This document shows, in pieces, positions 1 through 8,976 of a stretch of 64,000 nt of DNA. The number at the start of each line of letters is the position of its first letter. The stretch's first letter is position 1. The notes under the pieces were generated by a model, which did no database searches, was not told the origin of the DNA, and saw only the letters and a program-made list of their open reading frames with translations. A program made the position numbers and the translations under genes. Origin of the DNA: Stappia sediminis (GTDB lineage Bacteria > Pseudomonadota > Alphaproteobacteria > Rhizobiales > Stappiaceae); the NCBI RefSeq assembly GCF_009826895.1, contig NZ_WUMV01000001.1, positions 372,001 to 436,000 of the forward strand, written 5' to 3'.

Positions 1-1635
1 GACCAGGTCGAGGACATGCTGAAACACCAACTGGCCGCGACCAAGCCCAGGAACTGGAAACTGGCCGAGGACGAGATCCCTACCGAGGACGATGGCGTCA
101 CAACCGCCTGGATCCAGTTCGAGACCGAAACGGCGCGGGGCTATGGCCTCGTTCGCCTGAAGGACGGCAAGATCTGGACCCTGCTGACCACGATGGTCGA
201 GCTGAAGGGGTACGAGGAGCCAGCAGGCTTCAAGCGCCCGCTCGGGGCCAAGCACGGGGCCGGGAAGAACCGCGAGACCTGGAAGGAAGAACGTGAACGC
301 GAGGTTGCCGAGCTTGGCTACAGCACCCAGCCTTACTGTCTGATCATCGGCGGCGGTCAGGGAGGCATCGCTCTGGGTGCCCGCCTGCGCCAGCTCGGTG
401 TGCCGACAATCATCGTCGAGCGCAACGACCGGCCCGGAGACAGCTGGCGCAAGCGCTACAAGTCGCTCTGCCTGCACGACCCGGTCTGGTACGATCATTT
501 GCCTTACATCAAGTTCCCCGAGAACTGGCCGGTATTTGCGCCCAAGGACAAGATCGGTGACTGGCTCGAAATGTATACCAAGGTAATGGAGCTCAACTAC
601 TGGACCCGCACCACTGCCAAATCCGCCAGTTTCGACGAGAAGACGGAGGAATGGACTGTCGTAGTGGATCGCGACGGTGAGGAAGTCGTGCTGCGTCCCA
701 AGCAGCTTGTCATGGCGACCGGAATGTCCGGCAAGAAGCGGATGCCCGACTTTCCCGGCATGGGCAAGTTCAAGGGCGTGCAGCAGCATTCGTCGGAACA
801 CGAAGGCCCGGACAAATGGAGCGGCAAGAAGGTGGTCGTCGTTGGCTCCAACAACTCGGCCCACGACATCTGCGCCGCGCTTTGGGAACACGACGCTGAC
901 GTGACCATGGTACAGCGGTCGTCCACACACATCGTGCGGTCGGACACGCTCATGGAGATCGGTCTCGGTGCACTCTACTCCGAAGAAGCGGTCCGCAACG
1001 GTGTGACGACCGAAAAGGCCGATCTGATATTCGCCTCGCTGCCATATCGGATCCTGCACGAGTTTCAGATACCTGCCTATGCGCAAATGAAGGAACGCGA
1101 CGCCGCGTTCTACGAGGGTTTGGAAAAGGCTGGCTTCTGGCTCGACTGGGGGGACGACGAATCCGGCCTTTTCATGAAATACCTGCGCCGCGGCTCTGGC
1201 TATTACATCGACGTAGGCGCGAGCCAGCTCATTATCGACGGCGAGATCAAGCTCAAGCGCGGCCAGGTCGTCTCGCTCGACGAGACCGGGGTCAACCTTG
1301 ACGACGGCAGTCATCTCGACGCCGATCTCGTTGTCTACGCCACCGGCTATAACTCCATGAATGGCTGGGTGGCGGACCTGATGGGCCAGGAGATGGCGGA
1401 TACCCTCGGCAAATGCTGGGGCCTCGGCTCCGATACCACCAAGGATCCCGGACCCTGGGAGGGTGAACAGCGCAACATGTGGAAGCCGACACAGGTACCG
1501 AACCTGTGGATGCACGGCGGCAACCTGCACCAGTCGCGCCACTACTCGCAGTTCCTGTCGCTGCAGATCAAGGCGCGGATGGAGGGGATCCCGACACCAG
1601 TTTACGGGCTGCAGGAAGTCCACCACCTGGGCTGA
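1..1635 (+). CDS. Flavin-containing monooxygenase, 5'-truncated by window edge
   Basis: The frame is open back to base 1, so the ATG at 16 is probably internal and the real N-terminus lies outside the window. About 545 codons are visible. A first dinucleotide-binding motif (IIGGGQGGIALGARLRQLG, near residue 115 of the visible part) is the FAD site, and a second (VVVVGSNNSAHDI, near 275) is the NADPH site. Between them lies KGVQQHSSEH, close to the FxGxxxH fingerprint of flavin monooxygenases and YUCCA-like enzymes, and ATGYNSMNGW is the usual C-terminal ATGY motif. The roughly 110 residues before the FAD site look like the SnoaL/NTF2-like front domain seen in bacterial members of this family. 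The protein should be a soluble NADPH-dependent oxygenase. The substrate cannot be told from the sequence. Confidence 0.85.
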   Translation, partial: DQVEDMLKHQLAATKPRNWKLAEDEIPTEDDGVTTAWIQFETETARGYGLVRLKDGKIWTLLTTMVELKGYEEPAGFKRPLGAKHGAGKNRETWKEEREREVAELGYSTQPYCLIIGGGQGGIALGARLRQLGVPTIIVERNDRPGDSWRKRYKSLCLHDPVWYDHLPYIKFPENWPVFAPKDKIGDWLEMYTKVMELNYWTRTTAKSASFDEKTEEWTVVVDRDGEEVVLRPKQLVMATGMSGKKRMPDFPGMGKFKGVQQHSSEHEGPDKWSGKKVVVVGSNNSAHDICAALWEHDADVTMVQRSSTHIVRSDTLMEIGLGALYSEEAVRNGVTTEKADLIFASLPYRILHEFQIPAYAQMKERDAAFYEGLEKAGFWLDWGDDESGLFMKYLRRGSGYYIDVGASQLIIDGEIKLKRGQVVSLDETGVNLDDGSHLDADLVVYATGYNSMNGWVADLMGQEMADTLGKCWGLGSDTTKDPGPWEGEQRNMWKPTQVPNLWMHGGNLHQSRHYSQFLSLQIKARMEGIPTPVYGLQEVHHLG

Positions 1636-1816
1636 TAAATTGGCTTTCGGCCAATCCTTGAGGTCGGGCACGGCGCTTCACTGCCTGCGGTGAGCCAGCG
1701 TGTCCGGCCCCTTGTTAGCGCAGGGCGAGAGTTGCCAGAGGTAGCCTTCGCAGGAAGTCGCGTTTGATCGCTTGAACAGGCCGGGGATGTTTGCGGCGCT
1801 TGGAAACGATATATGT

Positions 1817-3988
1817 TCAGCGTTGTTCAGGCACTGCGGCAAGCTGCACTCTTGTGCTTAGCAACGACGCGGCGGCTGAGCTCGGTCCGACCAAGATCTC
1901 GAACTCGCCCGGCTCTATGCAAGGAGAGAGATCGGTCCCGAGGAACGTGAAAGCATCCGCCGGGACGGCGAACCGAACAATTCCGCTCAAGCCGGGAGCG
2001 AGATTGATCTTCTCCACGCCCTTAAGCTCAAGAATTGGGCGAGCGACGCTGGCGACGGGGTCGTGCAAGAACAGCAGTACAGTCTCCTCGCCGGCAGCTG
2101 CGCCGACGTTTGTCACCTTGACTTCGACAGTGAGAGTTTCATCCGGCAGCAGTTGAGCGGGTTCGGCGCGTAAATCACTCAATGCAAATTGCGTATATGA
2201 CAAGCCGTGCCCGAACGGGAATAGCGGCTCGACTGTCAAATCAACGTATTTGCTGGTGTCGTGCGAGGCGGGGTCGGCCGGCCGGCCGGTGCGGCGCTGC
2301 GAATAGAAGACGGGGACTTGCCCAACGTCCACCGGCCAGGAGACCGCCAGGCGCCCCGTCGGGTTCCAGCGTCCGCTGAGCACGTCGGCGATGGCGTTGC
2401 CGGCTTCGCTGCCGAGGAACCAGGTGGCGAGCACCGCATCCGCCCTGTCAAATAACCAGGGGACGAGCAGCGGGCGTCCTGACGACAGCAAAACCGCTGT
2501 TGGCTTGCGCAAGTCAAAAACGGCTTCAGCGAGTTCCCGCTGGCGGCCGGGCAAGTCAGGTCGGCCGCGGCTCGCCGCCTCGCCGCTCATAAGGGCGGCC
2601 TCACCAAGCGACAGCACAACGAAATCGGCATCGCGCGCGACTGCGACGGCAAATTCAATACCGCTGACATCGCAGCTATCGATGTCAACGCCGCGTGCAT
2701 GTCGGATCTCGGCAGCGGGAAAGGCGTTGCGGACCGCTTCCAGAATACCGACTACTTCCCGGGGATTGCCGGCTGAGGCCCAGGGGCCGAGCATCTCGCA
2801 GCGCGCGTCCGCCAGTGGTCCGACAAGCGCGATACGCCCCGTCTCGGGAAACGGCAACACACTATTGCGGTTCTGCAAAAGTACGATGGATCGGCGTGCG
2901 GCTTCGAGCGCCAAAGAGCGTCGCTCCGCACTTAACGGAAGAGCTTCCTTGTTGTTGCCGCCGACTTGACGCCGGTATGGATCATCGAACAGGCCCAGCG
3001 ACCATTTGAGCTGAAGCACGCGCCGCACCGCGTCGTCGATTTCGCCCATGGCAACGCGGCCGCGCTCGAGCGCGGTCGCCAGCCCGCGCTCGTAGGCCGC
3101 GCCCATGAGATCGATGTCGATGCCGGCCCGCAGCGCCAATGCGGCCGCGTCCGCGACGTCGGCTGCGACCCCGTGGCTCATAAGTTCGGTGATGGCGTTG
3201 TAGTCGCTGATATAGATGCCTTCGAACCCCCATTTGGCGCGTATGAGGTCGCGAAGAACCGTGACGTTGGCACTCATTGGAATGCCGGCAAGATCGGTGA
3301 ATGCAGGCATGATCGAGCTCACGCCTGCGTCGACTGCGGCCTTGAACGGAGGCAGGTAGGTTTCGAGCAGGGTTCGCTCGGAAATGTCGACCGAAGCATA
3401 TTCGCGCCCGGCCGTTACCGCTCCGTAGGCGCCAAGGTGCTTGGCGGTCGCGGCGATGCTCGTTGGCGCAGAAAGATCCTGGTCCTGGAACCCGCGGACC
3501 TTGGCAACGGCGAAATGCGATGCAAGCCAGGGATCCTCGCCCGGGCTTTCGGCCATGCGGCCCCAGCGTGGATCGCGTGTCACGTCGAGCATCGGCGCGT
3601 AGGTCAGGCTGAGCCCGTCGGCCGTCGCCTCCTCGGCGGCGGCGCGCGCCGTGCGCTCCCACAGTTCCGGATCGAACGCTCCCGCCTCGGCCAGCGGGAT
3701 GGGAAAAATTGTCCGATGGCCGTGCAGGACGTCGGCACCAAACAGAAGGGGGATACCGAGGCGCGTTTCTTCGATGGCGACGCGTTGAATTTCATCGGTC
3801 TGTCGCCTGCCCCACAGGTGGGAAACGGTGCCGGCCCGGCCTGCCCGAACCGCAGCGACGCATTCCGCGGGGATACGCGGACCGTTTTTAGTCTGCTCGG
3901 CCATAACGAGGGTCAGCTGGCCGATCTTTTCCTCGATCGACATTTCATCTACGAGCGCGTCCAGTCGATGATTTGTTTCAGTTTTCAT
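1817..3988 (-). CDS. bglX: GH3 family beta-glucosidase (BglX-like)
   Basis: This 723-residue glycoside hydrolase family 3 enzyme hydrolyses terminal beta-linked glucose. Start: the ATG at 3988 gives MKTETNHRLDALVDEMSIEE, where homology to GH3 begins. The frame is open further upstream, but that part resembles no known domain. The N-terminal TIM barrel carries DVLHGHRTIFPIPLA near residue 87, the KH motif (ATAKHLGAYG, near 183) and the nucleophile Asp of GIYISDYNAI near residue 262. The alpha/beta sandwich and a fibronectin III-like C-terminal domain (GEETVLLFLHDPVASVARP) complete the usual BglX layout. No signal peptide is evident, unlike periplasmic BglX of Escherichia coli, so it is probably cytoplasmic. 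It faces away from the ABC transporter and GH144-like genes, which suggests a role in breaking down sophorose or short beta-1,2-glucans. The linkage preference is inference. Confidence 0.88.
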   Translation of the reverse strand: MKTETNHRLDALVDEMSIEEKIGQLTLVMAEQTKNGPRIPAECVAAVRAGRAGTVSHLWGRRQTDEIQRVAIEETRLGIPLLFGADVLHGHRTIFPIPLAEAGAFDPELWERTARAAAEEATADGLSLTYAPMLDVTRDPRWGRMAESPGEDPWLASHFAVAKVRGFQDQDLSAPTSIAATAKHLGAYGAVTAGREYASVDISERTLLETYLPPFKAAVDAGVSSIMPAFTDLAGIPMSANVTVLRDLIRAKWGFEGIYISDYNAITELMSHGVAADVADAAALALRAGIDIDLMGAAYERGLATALERGRVAMGEIDDAVRRVLQLKWSLGLFDDPYRRQVGGNNKEALPLSAERRSLALEAARRSIVLLQNRNSVLPFPETGRIALVGPLADARCEMLGPWASAGNPREVVGILEAVRNAFPAAEIRHARGVDIDSCDVSGIEFAVAVARDADFVVLSLGEAALMSGEAASRGRPDLPGRQRELAEAVFDLRKPTAVLLSSGRPLLVPWLFDRADAVLATWFLGSEAGNAIADVLSGRWNPTGRLAVSWPVDVGQVPVFYSQRRTGRPADPASHDTSKYVDLTVEPLFPFGHGLSYTQFALSDLRAEPAQLLPDETLTVEVKVTNVGAAAGEETVLLFLHDPVASVARPILELKGVEKINLAPGLSGIVRFAVPADAFTFLGTDLSPCIEPGEFEILVGPSSAAASLLSTRVQLAAVPEQR

Positions 3989-4160
3989 GCTCGTGCCGCC
4001 CAGCGCCGGACTCCCGCTCAAGTAAATGTAATGATGTACGCTCATGTAAATGCAATCATGCAGCGGTTTGCCGCTTTTTTCTGGCTGATAGCCGCAGTGG
4101 CCCAGATCCTTGCACCGAGGCAATATCGCGCCGCTGCCGTGATCCGGAGATGTCTTCGTT
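3989..4160. promoter_or_regulatory. Divergent intergenic region of the glucan cluster
   Basis: This 172-base gap separates the divergent GH3 and ABC transporter genes, so both promoters should lie in it. Near 4023-4048 the half-sites ATGTAATGATG and ATGTAAATGCAATCATG form near-direct repeats of ATGTAAATG type, which could be an operator. No regulator gene is adjacent, and no promoter can be placed with confidence. Confidence 0.3.
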
Positions 4161-5999
4161 ATGACGATCCCTGATGACGCGCCAACATCCCATGTTGCGG
4201 GGAGTCGGCAAGACCGCGCGGCTTGGCGAAGCGTTTTTGCACAACTCGGCTCTCTGCTGCATGCGCTCGGGGCTTCAACGGAACGGCGGCGATTGGTTCT
4301 GCTGGCATTGGGTATCGTTCTCGTCCTGATCGCCACCGTGGCCGGTCAGGTCAGACTAAACCTCTGGCAAGGCAGCTTCTACGACGCACTGGAACGCAAG
4401 GATATACAGGCTTTCATGCAACAGATCGTGGTGTTCCTCGCCATAATCAGTGTGCTGCTGACGCTGGCCGTCGGCCAGACCTGGTTGCAGGAAATGATAA
4501 AGGTCAGGCTGCGTGAATGGATGACGCACGACTTGCTGGACGAGTGGCTGATGGGCAACCGCGCCTACTGGATGCAGTTCGCCGGCGAGATTGGCATCAA
4601 CCCGGACCAGCGTATGCAGGAGGATGCGCGCCATCTGACGGAGCTTTCCGCGAGCCTGGGCATCGGGTTTCTGCAAGCCTCGCTGCTTCTCGTCTCATTT
4701 CTCGGGGTGCTCTGGGTGCTGTCGGAGCAGGTCATGTTCTCGCTCAATGGCCACAGCTTCTCCATTCCCGGCTACATGGTCTGGTGCGCTCTTGCGTTCG
4801 CGACCGCAGGCTCCTGGTTGAGCTGGTGGGTCGGGCGCCCGCTCATCCAGCTCAATTACGATCGCTACAGCGCCGAGGCCGACCTTCGTTTCGCCATGGT
4901 GCGGGACAACGAAAACGCCGAGGGTATCGCGCTACGTGACGGCGAGAAGGATGAGCGCAAACTGTTCGACGGAACGATCGATCGTCTAATCGGCGTCATG
5001 TGCCGGTTGGCCAACGGCCTTGCGCGGCTGACCTGGGTTACGTCCGGATACGGCTGGCTCGCGCTTGTGGCACCCATTCTCGTTGCCGCTCCCGGCTACT
5101 TCGGCGGCAGCCTGTCGTTCGGCGGCCTCATGATGGTGGTGGGCGCCTTCTTTCAGGTTCAACAGTCGTTGCGTTGGTACGTCGACAATTTTGCCGGGAT
5201 AGCGGATTGGCGTGCCACGCTCTCGCGCATCGTCAACTTCCGGGATGCCCTGCTGAAAGTCGACGAAATGCACCGCAATGTTCCGCGGATCGCGATGTCC
5301 GCGAGCGCTTCCGGCAATCTGGTACTGGACGACGTCACTCTCTATCTCCCCAATGGCCAGGCGGCCCTGGACGCGCCTCATATCGAGGTGGCACCGGGCA
5401 AGCATGTCCTGATTGTCGGCGGTTCGGGATCGGGCAAGACTGCGCTCGTCCTGGCGTTTGCCGGACTATGGCCCTGGGGCACCGGCACAATTCGCATGCC
5501 CGCGCAGGAAAGCGTGCTGTTCTTGCGCGAGCGGCCATATCTGCCATTGGGCACGCTGCGATCCGTCATGGGATATCCTGCGCCGCCAAAGCCGATCGAC
5601 GATGCGATGATCTGCGGGGCGCTCAAGCAGGTCGGGCTCGAGTATCTGGACGCTTCGCTCGACCGCGAGGAGCGATGGGACAAAACCCTGGCTCTCGACG
5701 AGCAGCAGCGCCTTGCTTTCGCGCATCTCCTTATCTACGCGCCGAAATGGGTTTTCCTCGACGATGCCCTGAGCGCTCTCGATGAAAAGCAGCGTGAGGA
5801 GCTGATGGCCGTCTTCTACGGCCCCCTGTCCGGAACGACCGTTATCAGCACCAGCCGAATGCCTGAGCAGGATCACTTCTACAACCGGACTTTCAATCTT
5901 CGCCGGCTTCCGGGCGGCGAGCGCCTCCCGGTCCAATCCAAAGACAGCCGGAATGCAGCTCCAGATGCGATTGCGGCGCAGGCGCCTGTCCAAGCCTAG
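4161..5999 (+). CDS. SbmA/BacA-like ABC transporter with fused ATPase (YddA type)
   Basis: The 612-residue protein has an N-terminal membrane domain of the ABC_membrane_2/SbmA-BacA type (LNLWQGSFYDALERKDIQAF near 60-80; helices near 45-65, 90-110, 170-190, 210-230 and 290-320) followed by an ATPase domain. Walker A is GGSGSGKT near residue 420 and Walker B is WVFLDDALSALD near 530. The signature motif reads LALDEQQR instead of LSGGQQQR-type sequences. The Q-loop region reads FLRERPYLPLGTLR where relatives usually have a Gln (FLPQ). The missing Q-loop Gln and the weak signature suggest altered ATP coupling. It probably acts as a homodimer in the inner membrane. Relatives are linked to peptide, vitamin B12 or glucan traffic, and its neighbours here favour oligosaccharides. 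The last residues lie 9 bases before the next gene, so the two are probably co-transcribed. Confidence 0.82.
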   Translation: MTIPDDAPTSHVAGSRQDRAAWRSVFAQLGSLLHALGASTERRRLVLLALGIVLVLIATVAGQVRLNLWQGSFYDALERKDIQAFMQQIVVFLAIISVLLTLAVGQTWLQEMIKVRLREWMTHDLLDEWLMGNRAYWMQFAGEIGINPDQRMQEDARHLTELSASLGIGFLQASLLLVSFLGVLWVLSEQVMFSLNGHSFSIPGYMVWCALAFATAGSWLSWWVGRPLIQLNYDRYSAEADLRFAMVRDNENAEGIALRDGEKDERKLFDGTIDRLIGVMCRLANGLARLTWVTSGYGWLALVAPILVAAPGYFGGSLSFGGLMMVVGAFFQVQQSLRWYVDNFAGIADWRATLSRIVNFRDALLKVDEMHRNVPRIAMSASASGNLVLDDVTLYLPNGQAALDAPHIEVAPGKHVLIVGGSGSGKTALVLAFAGLWPWGTGTIRMPAQESVLFLRERPYLPLGTLRSVMGYPAPPKPIDDAMICGALKQVGLEYLDASLDREERWDKTLALDEQQRLAFAHLLIYAPKWVFLDDALSALDEKQREELMAVFYGPLSGTTVISTSRMPEQDHFYNRTFNLRRLPGGERLPVQSKDSRNAAPDAIAAQAPVQA

Positions 6000-6008
6000 G
6001 TCACCAAT

Positions 6009-7283
6009 ATGACACAAGGGGTCCGACGGTCGATGAAGCACTTGCTCGAGCTGGACGATGCCGCACTGCTCGAACTCGTCCAGAGGCAGACCTTCGGCTA
6101 CTTCTGGGATTTTGCGCATCCCGTCAGCGGGCTAGCGCGCGACCGCAGCGGCCCGTACTTCAGGTATCATGTTGATCTGGTCGCAACGGGCGCGTCCGGG
6201 TTCGGCATAATGGCGATCGTCGTTGCCGCCGAACGTTCCTGGATCACGCGTATCGAGGCTCTGCGCCGGGTCTTGCGGATGGCCCGGTTCCTCCGCAGGG
6301 TCAAGCGGCACCACGGCGTCTTCCCGCATTTTTTCAATGGCAGAACCGGAGCAACTATTCCATTCTCAGACAAGGACGACGGTGGCGATCTCGTCGAGAC
6401 GTCATATCTCGTCGCGGGCCTTCTTGCCGCGCGCCAGTATTTCGACCGCGACACCGGCGAGGAACGCGAGCTTCGTCAACGCATCGACGAGCTCTGCCAG
6501 GACGTAGAATGGAGCTGGTACACGCGGGGCGGCTCCGACGTTCTTTTTTGGCATTGGAGCCCGCATCACGGCTGGGAGATGAACCTTGAGATCCGCGGCT
6601 GGAACGAGTGTCTGATCACGTATGTGCTCGCCGCGTCCTCCAGCGCCCACGCGATATCCGCCGACGTCTATCATCGCGGATGGGCCGGCGGTCCCGACTT
6701 CAAGAACGGCAAGGAATTTTACGGGATACATCTGCCGCTGGGGCCGGACTACGGCGGCCCGCTGTTTTTTGCACATTACTCGTTCCTGGGGCTCGATCCG
6801 CGCTTGCTCACAGACCGCTACGCTGACTACTGGGAACAGAACGTCAACCACACGCTCATCAATCGTGAGCATTGCATTCGCAATCCGCAGGGCTGCGAGG
6901 GATATGGGCCCGCGTGCTGGGGGCTCACCGCCAGCGATGACTATTTGGGCTATCACGCCCACTCCCCCGCCAGCGACATGGGCGTCATCTCGCCGACGGC
7001 GGCACTGTCGTCCTTTCCCTATACGCCCGAGCATTCAATGGAGGCCCTGCGACATTTCTGTGCCGTTCACGGCAAAAGGATCTGGCGCGAATACGGCTTC
7101 GTGGATGCGTTCAGCGAGACGCGGGGCTGGTATGCGAAATGGCACGTCGGCATCGACCAGGGGCCGATCGTCATAATGATCGAGAACCACCGTTCGGGCC
7201 TCATCTGGAAGCTGCTCATGAGCTGCCCGGAGGTCCAGAGCGCCTTGCTCCTGCTCGGCTTCACGGCTCCCGAACTCAGGTGA
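6009..7283 (+). CDS. GH144-type glucoamylase-domain protein, candidate endo-beta-1,2-glucanase
   Basis: The 424-residue protein matches the COG5368 / PF10091 'glycoamylase' family, whose characterised members are GH144 endo-beta-1,2-glucanases. Typical stretches are QTFGYFWDFAHPVSGLARDR near residue 30, ETSYLVAGLLAARQYF near 130, WSWYTRGGSDVLFWHWSPH near 165, EIRGWNECLITYVLAAS near 195 and GPLFFAHYSFLGLDPR near 250. The aromatic- and acid-rich (alpha/alpha)6-barrel pattern runs through to RSGLIWKLLMSCPEV. There is no export signal. The ATG at 6033 has an AAGGGG sequence 11 bases upstream and may be the true start, shortening the protein by eight residues. Placed between a beta-glucoside-type ABC transporter and alpha-glucosidase sequence, with GH3 nearby, it probably cuts the backbone of cyclic or linear beta-1,2-glucan. 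Function is inferred from family and context. Confidence 0.78.
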   Translation: MTQGVRRSMKHLLELDDAALLELVQRQTFGYFWDFAHPVSGLARDRSGPYFRYHVDLVATGASGFGIMAIVVAAERSWITRIEALRRVLRMARFLRRVKRHHGVFPHFFNGRTGATIPFSDKDDGGDLVETSYLVAGLLAARQYFDRDTGEERELRQRIDELCQDVEWSWYTRGGSDVLFWHWSPHHGWEMNLEIRGWNECLITYVLAASSSAHAISADVYHRGWAGGPDFKNGKEFYGIHLPLGPDYGGPLFFAHYSFLGLDPRLLTDRYADYWEQNVNHTLINREHCIRNPQGCEGYGPACWGLTASDDYLGYHAHSPASDMGVISPTAALSSFPYTPEHSMEALRHFCAVHGKRIWREYGFVDAFSETRGWYAKWHVGIDQGPIVIMIENHRSGLIWKLLMSCPEVQSALLLLGFTAPELR

Positions 7284-7320
7284 AGGAGCGACTTGGATCT
7301 CAGATAGGCGGGATCGAAAG

Positions 7321-8391
7321 ATGACACTCGAAAGGGAACGAGCCTGGTGGCAGCGGTCGGTCATCTATGAGGTCTACCCGCGCTCGTTTCAGGACATCAA
7401 CGGCGACGGTATCGGCGATCTTCGGGGCATCATCGCGCGGGCAGACTATCTGGCATGGCTCGGCATCGACGCGGTGTGGATTGCACCATTCTATCGTTCG
7501 CCGATGGCGGACTTCGGCTATGACATCGCAGATTACCTCGATGTCGACCCCATATTCGGCACACTTGCCGATTTCGACAGGCTGGTTGCGGCGCTGCACG
7601 CCCGCAGTATCCGCATCATCCTCGATTTCGTTCCGAACCATACCTCCGATCAACACCCGTGGTTCAAGGAGGCGCGCAGCTCGCTCGATAGCGCGAAACG
7701 CGACTGGTACATCTGGCGCGATCCGAAAGCCGACGGGGGGGCGCCGAACAACTGGCAGTGTTTCCCGGCCGGTAGCGCATGGGAACTCGATAGAGCGACC
7801 GGTCAGTACTATCTGCACTCCTTTCTGGCTCAGCAGCCGGATCTCAACTGGCGCAATCGCCGCGTGCGCGAAGCCATGTATGATGTATTGCGCTTCTGGC
7901 TCGACCGCGCCGCAATGCTTGCCGGAGCCGGATTGTTGGCGCTTTCGATGGCAATTGCCGTCTTTCTCGATAGCTATTGGATGCTGCTGGCGCTCTGGTT
8001 TGCGGTCGGCATGGCCTATTCGCTGGCGCAAGTGCCATCCGGGCGGCTGTTGCGGCGTTCCGCGCATGAGGCGGACCGGCCTGCGATCTATGCCGCCCAA
8101 TTTGCGCTGTCGCACGCCTGCTGGCTGGTGACGTATCCCCTGGCCGGCCGGTTCGGCAACCTTGCGGGCCTGTCCGCCACAGCCCTGGTACTGGCGGGGA
8201 TTGCGGGTTTCGCAACGGCCGTGGCGATGTGGCTCTGGCCTGCGGACGACCCGGAAGAGATCGAGCATCAACACCGCGAACTGCCGCCGGACCATCCTCA
8301 CCTGAAAAAGGGAGAGAGGTCCGCTCAAAAACGTCACCGCCACGCATATGTCATCGACGAGCTGCACCCCACCTGGCCGACTTCGCATTGA
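7321..8391 (+). CDS. Chimeric ORF: GH13 alpha-glucosidase N-terminus fused to MFS transporter C-terminus
   Basis: The first ~196 residues are a clear GH13 alpha-glucosidase / oligo-1,6-glucosidase N-terminus (SVIYEVYPRSFQDINGDGIG, GYDIADYLDVDPIFGT, conserved region I DFVPNHTSD). The match stops exactly at YDVLRFWLDR, where relatives continue with the GFRxD catalytic region. From about base 7909 the protein becomes a hydrophobic MFS-type half: helices near residues 200-217, 220-236 and 280-302, with a polar His-rich tail (EHQHRELPPDHPHLKKGERS). The catalytic nucleophile, acid/base Asp/Glu and C-terminal beta domain are therefore missing, as are the first six transporter helices. The simplest reading is a deletion that joined two unrelated genes in frame. 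The product is unlikely to work as either enzyme or transporter. The transporter part could start on its own at the ATG near 7915, but I see no ribosome binding site there. Confidence 0.85.
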   Translation: MTLERERAWWQRSVIYEVYPRSFQDINGDGIGDLRGIIARADYLAWLGIDAVWIAPFYRSPMADFGYDIADYLDVDPIFGTLADFDRLVAALHARSIRIILDFVPNHTSDQHPWFKEARSSLDSAKRDWYIWRDPKADGGAPNNWQCFPAGSAWELDRATGQYYLHSFLAQQPDLNWRNRRVREAMYDVLRFWLDRAAMLAGAGLLALSMAIAVFLDSYWMLLALWFAVGMAYSLAQVPSGRLLRRSAHEADRPAIYAAQFALSHACWLVTYPLAGRFGNLAGLSATALVLAGIAGFATAVAMWLWPADDPEEIEHQHRELPPDHPHLKKGERSAQKRHRHAYVIDELHPTWPTSH

Positions 8392-8423
8392 TGGGATAAC
8401 GGCCGGTCGGGCTCAGGCTCGAT

Positions 8424-8930
8424 CTATTGCTTGTCGGTATAAAGGCCGGTCCACTTGTCGTCGCCACGATCGAGATCTATCTTCAGTTTTTTGCACTGGC
8501 CAAACTCGATCGAACCCCTCTCTGAGGCCCATAAGCGGTGGGATAGGGCGCTCGTCGGATCGTGCCAGTAGTAGACGCCCTGTATGCGGACAGGCAACTC
8601 GCCCTTGTTGGCAAGGCCGTCGCAATCGCCGAACGCCCCTCGGGGGGTATGCGCCGTAACCCTTAATCATGGATCGCCGTCAGGTAGGTGGCGGCGAACT
8701 TGTCGATACCGACGATTTGCCGCGTCGTGGAATTCACCCTGGTTGCGTGGCCATCAATCGCGCAGAAAAGACCGGGCGCTCCGCCTCGACCCCGTCCAGC
8801 ATGGCCGCTGTCGGTAGATCATCGCGAAACGCGTTGAAACGAATGCCATGGCCGGGAATAACGTCGACGTGCGGGTTTCCGTCTCATCTTCGCTCTTCAC
8901 AGGGCTTTGATGATCCAAAAATTCTTCCAT
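8424..8930 (-). pseudogene. Decayed reverse-strand gene of unknown function
   Basis: No intact gene fills this stretch, but protein-like fragments follow one another on the reverse strand in different frames. They run MEEFLDHQSPVKSEDETE (from the ATG at 8930), then NPHVDVIPGHGIRFNAFR, then TTRQIVGIDKFAATYLTAIHD, then LANKGELPVRIQGVYYWHD through IEFGQCKKLKIDLDRGDD to a TAG at 8424. Three or more frame changes and a stop would have to be repaired to give a protein of about 168 residues. I do not recognise the family. It lies just downstream of the GH13-MFS junction, which fits a region of recent gene loss. Confidence 0.4.
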
Positions 8931-8976
8931 CGAAATTGATCGCTTCTGTATCGCGCGATTGCCGACGGCTTGCGAT

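Noticed and set aside
1817-4336. 839-residue reading of the GH3 gene
   Set aside because: The extra N-terminal residues overlap the divergent promoter region and the start of the ABC transporter gene. GH3 homology starts at 3988.
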